A stretch of DNA of 64,000 nucleotides, taken from DAHVFK01 sp035310985. Lineage in GTDB: Bacteria; Pseudomonadota; Gammaproteobacteria; Burkholderiales; SG8-39. Under the pieces are notes generated by a model. The model was not told the origin of the DNA and did not search any database. It was given only the letters and a program-made list of their open reading frames with translations. The stretch lies in assembly GCA_035310985.1 (NCBI GenBank), contig DATGDH010000029.1:62001-126000 (forward strand), in the 5' to 3' direction. Below are positions 9,163 to 18,427 of the stretch, in pieces (within the stretch, counting starts at the first letter, position 1; each line of letters starts with the position of its first letter). Position numbers and translations under genes: made by a program.

Positions 9163-9917
9163 GTCAGACCTTGCAGGGTGTCACCCACGGGATTGTATTC
9201 GCAGCCAACGGCGCCGGCATAGCCGATGCGGTCGATGTGCGCGAGCAGGAACGCGAAGTTGATCTCGCCGGTGCCGGGCTCGTGCCGCCCGGGCACGTCG
9301 GCGAGCTGCATGTGGCCGATGCGCGGCAAGAGCCTCTCGATCGTGCGCGCCAGGTCGCCCTCCATGATCTGCATGTGGAAGATGTCGTACTGCAAATACG
9401 CATTGTCGGCGCCGGCGGCGTCGAGCGCCGCGATCGCGTCGCGGCTGGTGGAGATGAAGAACCCGGGGACGCTGCGCGTATTGCACGCCTCCAGCATCAG
9501 CTGCATCCCGTCGCCGCGCAGCGCATCGGCCGCGAAGCGCAGGTTCTCGACCAGCGTATCGAAATGGCGCGCGCGCGGTGCATCGCTTGGCACCACTCCG
9601 GCCAGGCAGTTGAGACGCTTGCAGCCCGCCGCCCTGGCGTATTCGAGCGCCCGCCCGACCCCGTCGCGGAACTCGCCCCGGCGCTCCGGCAGGCAGGCGA
9701 TGCCGCGATCCGCGCCGGCGAGATCGCCTGCGGGCAGGTTGTGCAGCGCCACCTCGAGTCCCGACGCGCGCACACGCTCGCCCACCTCCGAGGCGCGCCA
9801 GGCGTAGGGGAACTGGTACTCGACACGGCTGAAACCGGCGCCTGCCGCAGCGGCGAAGCGATCGAGAAAGTCGAGCTGCGGAAACAGGAGCGAGACGTTG
9901 GCGGCGAGTTTCGGCAT
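9108..9917 (-). CDS. hyi: Hydroxypyruvate isomerase family protein
   Basis: A TIM-barrel sugar isomerase of 269 residues. The family interconverts hydroxypyruvate and tartronate semialdehyde, or isomerises 2-oxo-tetronates (OtnI), and the sequence alone cannot separate these. Its place before glcDE favours the glyoxylate route. Motifs: LDFLDRFAAAAGAGFSRVEY at the first strand/helix, LMLEACNTRSVPGFF with a metal/catalytic Glu, YLQYDIFHMQIMEGD, and EPGTGEINFAFLLAHID. The frame is open upstream to 10229, but the ATG at 9917 gives the standard MPKLAANVSLLF start. It is probably the first gene of the operon, and overlaps glcD by 55 bases. Confidence 0.9.
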   Translation of the reverse strand: MPKLAANVSLLFPQLDFLDRFAAAAGAGFSRVEYQFPYAWRASEVGERVRASGLEVALHNLPAGDLAGADRGIACLPERRGEFRDGVGRALEYARAAGCKRLNCLAGVVPSDAPRARHFDTLVENLRFAADALRGDGMQLMLEACNTRSVPGFFISTSRDAIAALDAAGADNAYLQYDIFHMQIMEGDLARTIERLLPRIGHMQLADVPGRHEPGTGEINFAFLLAHIDRIGYAGAVGCEYNPVGDTLQGLTWARQYLSSRSMPAAGAR

Positions 9918-10080
9918 GGTTAGTGGCGCTTCGAGTCCGTGCGGCGGTTTCGCGACGGGCGTGGTGCGCGCAGGCGGGAGTCTCCCCGTGGACCGGGACT
10001 TCGCCCCCCATAAGCGCGTTTTAGCCCCGCCCGGGGCGCATCCTGCGACAATCTCGGCCTGCCACCCTACCACGGGCCCG

Positions 10081-11034
10081 TTGCACTTGAATCCTGCCCG
10101 CCGCGGGCACCGTGCCCGATCTCTCGCCGCAGTTGCGATACTCCTGCTTGCAGTCGCCGCGCCGGCGTTCGCCGCGGAGCGCGCCGCCGCGGCGTGGTGG
10201 GCGTGGCCGCTTTCGCTCTTCGTCGTCACGTTCGTCCTGGGTGTAATCGCGGTCGTGGCAGGGGTCGGTGGCGGCGTGCTGTTCGTCCCGATCGTCGGCG
10301 GCTTGTTCCCCTTTCACCTTGATTTCGTGCGCGCGACCGGCCTGTTGCTCGCGCTATCGGGGGCGATGTCGGCGGGCCCGAGCCTGCTGCGCTCGGGCAT
10401 GGCCAGCCTGCGGCTCGCCATGCCGCTAGCGCTGGCGGGCTCCCTCGCCTCGGTCGCAGGAGCGCTGCTCGGATTTGCGCTCCCGACCCACTGGCTGCAG
10501 ACCGCGCTCGGAGCGACGATCATCGGCATCGCAGTGCTGATGTGGCGCGCCAAGGGTTCGCTTCATCCGCACGTCGCCTCGAGCGACGCGCTCGGGACGC
10601 GGCTCGCGCTGCATGGGCGCTTCCTGGAGGTCTCGCAGGGGCGGGAAGTTCACTGGCGCACGCATCGCACGATCGCCGGCATCGCGGCCTCGGCGCTGAT
10701 CGGCCTGCTGGGGGGGCTCTTCGGTCTGGGGGCGGGATGGGCCAACGTGCCCGCGCTGAACCTTCTTATGGGTGCTCCATTCAAGCTGTCGGTGGCCACG
10801 TCGGGGCTGCTTATCTCGATCGCGAACTCCTCGGCCGCGTGGGTGTACCTGCACAAGGGCGCGGTGGTACCCATGATCGCCGTGCCGTCTGTAGTCGGCG
10901 TCATGGCGGGCGCGCGTCTCGGCGCGCACGTCCTCGGCAAACTGCCGGCACGGGCGGTGCGACAGGTCGTCGTCGCTTTACTCGTCGCCGCCGGCCTGCG
11001 TGCGCTGCTGGCGGGGCTCGGCATATGGGAGTAA
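10081..11034 (+). CDS. TauE/SafE-family sulfite/anion exporter
   Basis: An integral membrane protein with about eight helices in two similar halves, each with a Gly-rich first helix: VVAGVGGGVLFVPIVGG and GLLGGLFGLGAGWANVPALN. TauE/SafE proteins export sulfite, sulfoacetate or related anions; the substrate here is unknown. A cleavable signal-like stretch (SLAAVAILLLAVAAPAFA) precedes the first half. The frame opens at an ATG at 9898 inside the hyi start, but the first ~60 residues look non-coding; I chose the TTG at 10081 just before the signal-like segment (TTG at 10087 is equally possible). No clear ribosome site is visible for either. Followed after 9 bases by a small membrane protein. Confidence 0.85.
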   Translation: MHLNPARRGHRARSLAAVAILLLAVAAPAFAAERAAAAWWAWPLSLFVVTFVLGVIAVVAGVGGGVLFVPIVGGLFPFHLDFVRATGLLLALSGAMSAGPSLLRSGMASLRLAMPLALAGSLASVAGALLGFALPTHWLQTALGATIIGIAVLMWRAKGSLHPHVASSDALGTRLALHGRFLEVSQGREVHWRTHRTIAGIAASALIGLLGGLFGLGAGWANVPALNLLMGAPFKLSVATSGLLISIANSSAAWVYLHKGAVVPMIAVPSVVGVMAGARLGAHVLGKLPARAVRQVVVALLVAAGLRALLAGLGIWE

Positions 11035-11043
11035 GGAGGAGAA

Positions 11044-11457
11044 ATGACCACGCACCATGAGGCCGATGCGCATGTCCAGCACGTGTATGCGCGCTGGCTC
11101 GACGCAGGAACGAAGCTCGGTTTCATCCTGTTGATCTGCAGCTTTATCGCCTATGCGATCGGTGTTACGGAGCCCTATGTCCCGGTCGACCGGCTGCCGG
11201 ACCTGTGGCGGCTTCCCGTCGACCGCTACAACGCCGCGACCCAGGCTCCTATCGGCTGGTACTGGCTGCACCACTGGTGGCGTTCGGACTATCTCACCTA
11301 CTTCGGCGTGGTCGCGCTGCTGCTGACCACGATCGCATCCATGCTGCGGACGGTGGCGGCGTTCTATTCCTTGGGCGAGCGCCTGCAGGCCGGCATCGCA
11401 CTCGCGCAGGCTATCGTGCTCCTCCTTGCCGCGGTCGGCTTCGGCTCGCCGCACTGA
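11044..11457 (+). CDS. Small integral membrane protein, partner of the TauE-like exporter
   Basis: A 137-residue protein with about three hydrophobic helices near residues 24–42, 84–105 and 113–131. The region between the first two is Trp- and Tyr-rich (PIGWYWLHHWWRSDYLTY). I do not recognise the family with certainty; DUF1634-type proteins of similar size often sit beside TauE/SafE genes, which would fit. It has a strong ribosome site (AAGGAGGAG) and starts 9 bases after the exporter stop, so the two are probably co-transcribed and may act together. Confidence 0.75.
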   Translation: MTTHHEADAHVQHVYARWLDAGTKLGFILLICSFIAYAIGVTEPYVPVDRLPDLWRLPVDRYNAATQAPIGWYWLHHWWRSDYLTYFGVVALLLTTIASMLRTVAAFYSLGERLQAGIALAQAIVLLLAAVGFGSPH

Positions 11458-11604
11458 ACGTCCCGCGCTGCGTCCGCCCCGTCAGTGCCGCGCAAGGGCG
11501 GCGTGGCGCGCTGCGGCAAAACCCTGAGCAAGCCGCGCCTATTGCGCTTCGGCACTGTGCTAGACTTTTTTCGGTCCGCCGTAACCCACTATAAGGAGAA
11601 AAGC

Positions 11605-12198
11605 ATGGGTGCAATCCTGCAGTCTCTCGGCCGCACAGTCACCGCGGGTGTGGTCCTGCTGATCGCGATCATCGTCATCGTCGGCGCGACGACCGGCTCC
11701 TGGATTCGGGCCGACTATCTCTGGTGGGCGTTCTTCGTCCGCTGGCTGCACGTGCTTTCGGGCGTGATGTGGATCGGTCTGCTGTGGTACTTCAATTTCG
11801 TGCAAACGCCGTCCATGCCGAAGATTCCGGACGAGCAGAAGCCCGCGATCAGCAAGGTGATCGCTCCGAAGGCCCTGTTCTGGTTCCGCTGGGCGGCGCT
11901 GTCGACCGTGGTCACGGGCCTGATCCTTGCCACGATGAACGGCTATATCCTGCAAGCGCTGACGCTGCAAAAGGACGTGCACGCCATCGGCATCGGCATG
12001 TGGCTAGGCCTGATCATGGCGTTCAACGTCTGGTTCATCATCTGGCCGAACCAGAAGAAGGTCCTGGGCATCGTTCAGGTCGCGGCCGAAGCGAAAGCCA
12101 CTGCGGCCAAGCTCGCCGGGCAAGCCTCACGCATCAATACGCTGCTGTCGATCCCGATGCTGTTCTGCATGGTCGCCCAGCAGAACGGTGGGCTGTAA
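11605..12198 (+). CDS. PuuD-like (urate hydroxylase membrane domain, DUF989) protein
   Basis: A 197-residue membrane protein with about five helices. It has the conserved segment WLHVLSGVMWIGLLWYFNF, including a membrane His that could bind heme, then PSMPKIPDEQ and IGMWLGLIMAFNVWFIIWPN. These match the membrane domain of PuuD, a urate hydroxylase known to have a C-terminal cytochrome c domain. That domain is absent here, and no purine-degradation genes are nearby, so a urate role is doubtful. The ATG at 11605 follows AAGGAG at good spacing; the longer upstream reading is rejected. It stands as a single gene with 147 bases of non-coding DNA before it. Confidence 0.8.
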   Translation: MGAILQSLGRTVTAGVVLLIAIIVIVGATTGSWIRADYLWWAFFVRWLHVLSGVMWIGLLWYFNFVQTPSMPKIPDEQKPAISKVIAPKALFWFRWAALSTVVTGLILATMNGYILQALTLQKDVHAIGIGMWLGLIMAFNVWFIIWPNQKKVLGIVQVAAEAKATAAKLAGQASRINTLLSIPMLFCMVAQQNGGL

Positions 12199-12259
12199 GC
12201 TTATTGATTGACGAGCGGGCACGGTCGAAGCAGGCCCTGCCGCACTGGCCCGTCGCGCG

Positions 12260-12787
12260 TCAGCGCGGAAGCTTGTCCAGCCCGCCCAGGCGCATGCCCG
12301 GCCGGAAGCCGTGCTGCGCGAACCAGCCCTGCCCCATCTCCAGCGCGTAGCGGACCGGTTCGGCCGCGCAGTGTGAGTCCTCGGTCTGCGGCCGCATGTC
12401 GGCGATGTTTACGATCTTGCCGTCATCGCCGAGGAAGGCGACCGAGAGCGGCATGAGGGTATTTTTCATCCACATGCATTGCGTGTCTGCCTTGTCGAAG
12501 ACGAACAGCATGCCCCCGTTCGGCGCAAGCGACGTGCGGTACATGAGACCCTGCATGCGGCTGGTAAAGTCGTCGGCGAGCTCCGCGTGAATCAGATTCA
12601 CGCCGGCCGTCAGCTGGACCTCCGGCAGCTGCGCCTGCTGAGCCTGCGCAGGCGGCGCCAGCGGTACGAGTACGGCGAGCGCGCAAGCGAGCAACGCCGC
12701 CGGACGCGATAAGAAAGAGAAAGGCAGGGGTGACCCTGCCTTTCCGCGGAGCGCACCGCGCTCCATACAGACCATCGAGCTGACCAA
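12260..12787 (-). CDS. DUF192 family exported protein
   Basis: A small DUF192-domain protein. Family signatures are DFTSRMQGLMYRTSLAPNGG, GMLFVFDKADTQCMWMKNT, MPLSVAFLGDDGKIV and RYALEMGQGWFAQHG. The function of DUF192 is not established. A signal peptide (ALLACALAVLVPLAPPAQA) implies export to the periplasm. The start is uncertain: an ATG at 12787 lies 4 bases after the stop of the upstream gene, but a terminator-like hairpin (12720–12743) falls inside that N-terminal stretch. An ATG at 12766 or a TTG at 12694 directly before the signal peptide are alternatives. In betaproteobacteria this gene is often near icd/cspA/clpS, as here. Confidence 0.87.
   Translation of the reverse strand: MVSSMVCMERGALRGKAGSPLPFSFLSRPAALLACALAVLVPLAPPAQAQQAQLPEVQLTAGVNLIHAELADDFTSRMQGLMYRTSLAPNGGMLFVFDKADTQCMWMKNTLMPLSVAFLGDDGKIVNIADMRPQTEDSHCAAEPVRYALEMGQGWFAQHGFRPGMRLGGLDKLPR
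12708..12743 (-). terminator. Rho-independent terminator-like hairpin after the Lys-rich protein gene
   Basis: Arms AAAGGCAGGG (12720–12729) and CCCTGCCTTT (12734–12743) with a 4-base loop. On the minus strand they are followed by the T-rich tail CTCTTTCTTAT. The hairpin lies 47 bases beyond the stop of the Lys-rich protein gene and inside the longest reading of the DUF192 gene. Confidence 0.7.
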
Positions 12788-12790
12788 ACG

Positions 12791-13033
12791 TTACTGCTTG
12801 GCCGGCGCCGTGCCTTCTTTCATCGACTCTTTCTTCTTCGCATCTTTCGCGTAGTCGCTCTCTTTCTTCTTCTTCGACTGTTTGGCGTGCGTGCTCTCTT
12901 TCTTCTTCTTGGTCTCTTTCTTGGTCTTGGACTCTTTCGCGTAGTCGCTTTCCTTCATCTTCTCTGCGGAAAAGGCGGCGACGCTGGTGGCCGCGAACGT
13001 CGCGGCGATAAGGACGGACAACAACTTCTTCAT
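12791..13033 (-). CDS. Small secreted lysine-rich repeat protein
   Basis: An 80-residue protein. Residues 1–23 form a clear signal peptide (MKKLLSVLIAATFAATSVAA). The mature part is almost entirely Lys, Glu, Ser, Thr and Ala, with an imperfect repeated unit of about 14 residues (KESDYAKESK, KESTHAKQSK, KESDYAKDAK). It has no Cys and no hydrophobic core, so it is probably disordered, strongly basic and periplasmic. The ATG at 13033 has AGGAGA upstream; longer readings only add sequence from the intergenic region. I do not recognise the family. A basic tail protein binding nucleic acid, phosphate-rich polymer or the cell surface is conceivable. Confidence 0.75.
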   Translation of the reverse strand: MKKLLSVLIAATFAATSVAAFSAEKMKESDYAKESKTKKETKKKKESTHAKQSKKKKESDYAKDAKKKESMKEGTAPAKQ

Positions 13034-13467
13034 CTGCTTCTCCTGATCAGTAGATTGAGCGGGCGGCACTACGCTATGCGTACTCCTACCCGGTTCGTTT
13101 AACGCGCCAGTGGCGCGCCGGTTGACGAATCGCATGAATCAGACTTCATTCGTTTCCTAGCCCGCGCGATGCGCGGACGCGATTCTAGAGAAGCGCCGTG
13201 TGGGCCACAACTGATTTCTGTGCAACTGCCTGTTTCCAATGTCGTTATCAGGCGACAGACCCTATCAGGCTTACGAGCGGTAGCGGGTCCGCGCCGGCGT
13301 GACGCTGGGGGTATCATCGGCCCAAGAGTCGGTCTGACGCGCTGTTGTGCGGTTGTCAGTTCCCCACGAGAGTGTGGCGCCGAGTGCGCCGGCCGCGAAC
13401 ACAACTCTTATATAATATATCTTTTACGAGATTCCTCGGTTTCCTCACGATAGCTCCAGGAGCAGCC
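13034..13467. other. 434-base intergenic region between the Lys-rich gene and icd
   Basis: This holds the promoters of two divergent genes. The icd side has an unusually AT-rich stretch (13407–13425). No convincing open frame, tRNA or repeat was seen. The sequence GATGCGCGGACGCG region near 13170 is GC-rich and could fold, but I see no defined RNA. Confidence 0.6.
13411..13416 (+). promoter_or_regulatory. Candidate -10 element of the icd promoter
   Basis: A perfect TATAAT inside the AT-rich stretch CTTATATAATATATC, 52 bases before the icd ATG. No good -35 hexamer lies 16–18 bases upstream, so activator dependence or a different register is possible. Confidence 0.45.
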
Positions 13468-14724
13468 ATGGCGTACAAGCACATCAAGATTCCCGCCGGG
13501 GGCGAGAAAATCAAAGTCAACAAGGACTTCTCGCTGTCCGTGCCAGACAGTCCGATCATTCCGTACATCGAGGGCGACGGAACCGGTGTCGACATCACTC
13601 CGGTCATGATCAAGGTGGTCGACGCCGCGGTGAAGAAGGCCTACGGGGGCAAGAAGAAGATCGTGTGGATGGAGACGTATGCCGGCGAGAAGTCCTGCAA
13701 GGTGTACGGGGAGAACGTCTGGCTGCCGGAAGAAACGCTCGCGGCGTCCAAGGAATACGTCGTCTCCATCAAGGGGCCGCTCACTACGCCGGTAGGCGGC
13801 GGCATCCGTTCGATCAACGTCGCGCTGCGACAGGAACTGGATCTGTACGTCTGCCTGCGCCCGGTACGCTACTTCAAGGGCGTGCCCTCCCCGCTCAAGG
13901 AGCCGGAAAAGACCGACATGGTGATCTTCCGCGAGAACGCCGAAGATATCTACGCGGGAATCGAATGGCCGGCCAAATCAGCCGAGGCGAAGAAGGTCAT
14001 CGACTTCCTGATCAAGGAAATGAAGGTCAAGAAAATCCGCTTTCCGGCCAGTTCTGCGATCGGAATCAAGCCGGTGTCGATCGAGGGCTCGGAGCGTCTG
14101 ATTCGCAAGGCCTACCAATACGCGATCGACAACAAACGCAAGTCGGTGACGCTGGTGCACAAGGGCAACATCCAGAAGTTCACCGAGGGCGGATTCCGCG
14201 ACTGGGGCTACGCGCTCGCGCAGAGGGAGTTCGGCGCCAAGCCGATCGATGGCGGCCCATGGTGCAGTTTCAAGAACCCGAAGGGCGGTCCGGATATCGT
14301 CGTCAAGGACGTAATTACCGACGCGATGCTGCAACAGATCCTGCTCAGGCCCGCCGAGTATGACGTGCTCGCCACCACCAATCTGAACGGCGACTACATC
14401 TCCGATGCGTTGGCCGCTCAAGTCGGCGGCATCGGCATTGCTCCTGGCGCCAACATGTCCGACTCGGTGGCGATGTTCGAGGCAACGCACGGTACGGCGC
14501 CCAAATACGCAGGCAAGGACTACGTCAACCCGGGCTCGGAAATCCTCTCAGCGGAGATGATGCTGCGCCACATGGGCTGGACGGAAGCCGCCGACGTGAT
14601 CGTCCGCTCGATGGAGGCAGCCATTGCCGCCAAGGTAGTCACCTACGACTTCGCCCGCCTGATGCAGGGCGCCAAGCAGGTCTCCTGCTCCGGGTTCGGA
14701 CAGGCAATGATCGAGCGCATGTAG
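13468..14724 (+). CDS. icd: NADP-dependent isocitrate dehydrogenase
   Basis: Converts isocitrate to 2-oxoglutarate and CO2 with NADP+ in the TCA cycle; a cytoplasmic homodimer. The 418 residues match the E. coli-type enzyme. Key motifs: PIIPYIEGDGTGVDITPVM, the phosphorylatable-Ser/substrate loop region GPLTTPVGGGIRSINVALRQ, RENAEDIYAGIEW, LVHKGNIQKFTEGGFRDWGY, and metal-binding DAMLQQILLRPAEYDV followed by NLNGDYISDA. The cofactor segment GTAPKYAGKDYVNPGS is of the NADP type. The ATG at 13468 has CAGGAGC upstream; the longer reading to 13345 covers the promoter and is rejected. A bidirectional terminator separates it from cspA. Confidence 0.97.
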   Translation: MAYKHIKIPAGGEKIKVNKDFSLSVPDSPIIPYIEGDGTGVDITPVMIKVVDAAVKKAYGGKKKIVWMETYAGEKSCKVYGENVWLPEETLAASKEYVVSIKGPLTTPVGGGIRSINVALRQELDLYVCLRPVRYFKGVPSPLKEPEKTDMVIFRENAEDIYAGIEWPAKSAEAKKVIDFLIKEMKVKKIRFPASSAIGIKPVSIEGSERLIRKAYQYAIDNKRKSVTLVHKGNIQKFTEGGFRDWGYALAQREFGAKPIDGGPWCSFKNPKGGPDIVVKDVITDAMLQQILLRPAEYDVLATTNLNGDYISDALAAQVGGIGIAPGANMSDSVAMFEATHGTAPKYAGKDYVNPGSEILSAEMMLRHMGWTEAADVIVRSMEAAIAAKVVTYDFARLMQGAKQVSCSGFGQAMIERM

Positions 14725-14729
14725 CAAAG

Positions 14730-14757
14730 AAAAAGGCCGCCCGCAGGCGGCCTTTTT
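14730..14757. terminator. Bidirectional terminator between icd and cspA
   Basis: Stem GGCCGCC/GGCGGCC with a CGCA loop, flanked by AAAAA upstream and TTTTT downstream, so it can work for both convergent genes. Confidence 0.9.
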
Positions 14758-14780
14758 CGAAGTCTTGCGGCGTTGGGGGG

Positions 14781-14984
14781 TTAGGCCTTCTGGATGTTCG
14801 AAGCCTGCTTGCCCTTGGGTCCCTGGACCACGTCGAAGGACACCTTCTGGCCTTCCTTCAGGGTCTTGAAGCCCGACATATTGATCGCGGAAAAGTGCGC
14901 AAACAGGTCCTCACTGCCGTCGTCCGGCGTGATGAACCCGTATCCCTTCGCGTCGTTGAACCATTTGACAGTGCCTGTCGCCAT
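14781..14984 (-). CDS. Cold-shock protein CspA family
   Basis: A 67-residue single cold-shock domain that binds single-stranded RNA/DNA and acts as an RNA chaperone. RNP1 (KGYGFITPDD) and RNP2 (DLFAHFSAI) are intact. It has a clear ribosome site (AAGGAAG) and a long upstream untranslated region, which is typical for temperature-controlled csp messages. In this position beside clpS/clpA it resembles betaproteobacterial CspD/CspA paralogues; which one cannot be decided from sequence. Confidence 0.96.
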   Translation of the reverse strand: MATGTVKWFNDAKGYGFITPDDGSEDLFAHFSAINMSGFKTLKEGQKVSFDVVQGPKGKQASNIQKA

Positions 14985-15346
14985 GAGCCGCTTCCTTTTC
15001 GACTGGTTTTTGAGGTTTACCGCGGGAAATCCCGGGATGCCTGAACTTCACGACCCCGCCGCCCCCATGGCGAAACAGACAGCCTGAATCCAAACACGGT
15101 TCGCCTTTTACGCCGCCTCCCACCCGTCGTCAAGAGCCGCTGTGCGGCAGCGCCCGCTGGCAGCGCGCGTGCATAGTGCCTCCCAGCGTATGCTGTCGCA
15201 TTGCGCCGTCCGGACACATTGATTACGATAAGAACAAGCAAATGGGCGGTACAGGACTGACTCATTACGGCACATGGAGCGGGAACGGGCGAACCAGAGG
15301 AATGTCTGACGACATTGAGCTCGACGGCGCGAAGTAAGCGGGCGGG
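14985..15346. other. 362-base intergenic region: cspA leader and clpS promoter
   Basis: It lies between the divergent cspA and clpSA genes. It should contain the cspA 5' leader (Lys/Pro-free, GC-moderate) and the clpS promoter. A 31-codon open frame at 15242–15337 ends 9 bases before clpS, but has no support beyond being open. I saw no RNA gene or repeat. Confidence 0.55.
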
Positions 15347-15655
15347 ATGGCGACGCAGTTCAGCGACGATACTGTACTCGAGGCGCAGAAGCGCAAGCTT
15401 AAGCCGCCTCCGTTGTTCAAGGTAATGCTGCTGAACGACGACTACACACCGATGGAGTTCGTAGTACTGGTCCTGCAGAAGTTCTTCGGCATGACCAGGG
15501 AGCGAGCGACCCAGGTAATGCTCAAGGTTCACCGCGAAGGTATCGGGGTCTGCGGGGTGTATCCTCGCGATGTGGCCACGACGAAGGTGCAGCAGGTGGC
15601 TGCGTATGCACGCAAGCACCAACACCCGCTGCAGTGCGTAATGGAGGAAACGTAG
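15347..15655 (+). CDS. clpS: ATP-dependent Clp protease adaptor ClpS
   Basis: The N-recognin that binds proteins with destabilising N-terminal residues and delivers them to ClpA/ClpP. The 102 residues are the normal length. The N-terminal extension is followed by the conserved core: PPLFKVMLLNDDYTPMEFVV (with the NDD/T substrate pocket), ATQVMLKVHREGIGVCGVY and the C-terminal QHPLQCVMEE. One base separates its stop from the clpA start, so the two are co-translated, the standard arrangement. Confidence 0.97.
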   Translation: MATQFSDDTVLEAQKRKLKPPPLFKVMLLNDDYTPMEFVVLVLQKFFGMTRERATQVMLKVHREGIGVCGVYPRDVATTKVQQVAAYARKHQHPLQCVMEET

Positions 15656-15656
15656 C

Positions 15657-17918
<2,262 letters not shown>

Positions 17919-17946
17919 ACTCCGGCCCCCGCGACGCACGAGAGAA

Positions 17947-17973
17947 GCCCCGCTGCGGCGGGGCCCTCGTTTT
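17947..17973 (+). terminator. Terminator after clpA
   Basis: Stem GCCCCGC/GCGGGGC with a 4-base loop, followed by CCTCGTTTTC. It lies 28 bases after the clpA stop and reaches the dut stop on the other strand. Confidence 0.75.
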
Positions 17974-18423
17974 CTAGGAGTGCCCCGTGCTGCCGAAGCC
18001 GCCCGCACCCCTACCCGACGCCGCGAACTCCTCGACCACGTGCAGCTCGACCTGGGCAACCGGGACCACCACAAGCTGAGCGACGCGGTCCATCGGCTCA
18101 ATGGTGAACGCAGCCTTGCCGCGGTTCCATACCGACACGAACACCTCCCCTTGGTAGTCCGAGTCGATCAGGCCCACCAGGTTGCCGAGCACGATGCCGT
18201 GTTTGGCGCCGAGCCCCGAGCGCGGCAGCACAATCGCCGCGTAGCCGGGATCGCCCAGATGTATGGCGATTCCCGAAGGGACGAGCTGGCTGTCGCCGGG
18301 CTCGAGCGTGAGCGGCACATCCAGGCAGGCGCGCAAGTCGAGTCCGGCCGCACCGGCGGTGGCGTAATGCGGCATCGCGTGGCGGATCCTCAGATCGAGG
18401 ATCTTCACTTCGAGTCTTCGCAT
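17974..18423 (-). CDS. dut: Deoxyuridine 5'-triphosphate nucleotidohydrolase (dUTPase)
   Basis: Hydrolyses dUTP to dUMP and PPi, keeping uracil out of DNA and supplying dUMP for thymidylate synthesis. The 149-residue trimeric-type enzyme has all five motifs: AGLDLRA, PRSGLGAKHGI, GNLVGLIDSDYQGE, RVAQLVVVPV and the C-terminal Gly-rich GRGAGGFGSTG arm. It starts 4 bases after coaBC on the same strand, a common pairing. Confidence 0.97.
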   Translation of the reverse strand: MRRLEVKILDLRIRHAMPHYATAGAAGLDLRACLDVPLTLEPGDSQLVPSGIAIHLGDPGYAAIVLPRSGLGAKHGIVLGNLVGLIDSDYQGEVFVSVWNRGKAAFTIEPMDRVAQLVVVPVAQVELHVVEEFAASGRGAGGFGSTGHS

Positions 18424-18427
18424 CGTC

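Noticed and set aside
15242..15337. A 31-codon open frame just before clpS (MGGTGLTHYGTWSGNGRTRG start)
   Set aside because: No ribosome site, unknown composition and no homology that I can recognise. It is probably chance within the clpS leader.
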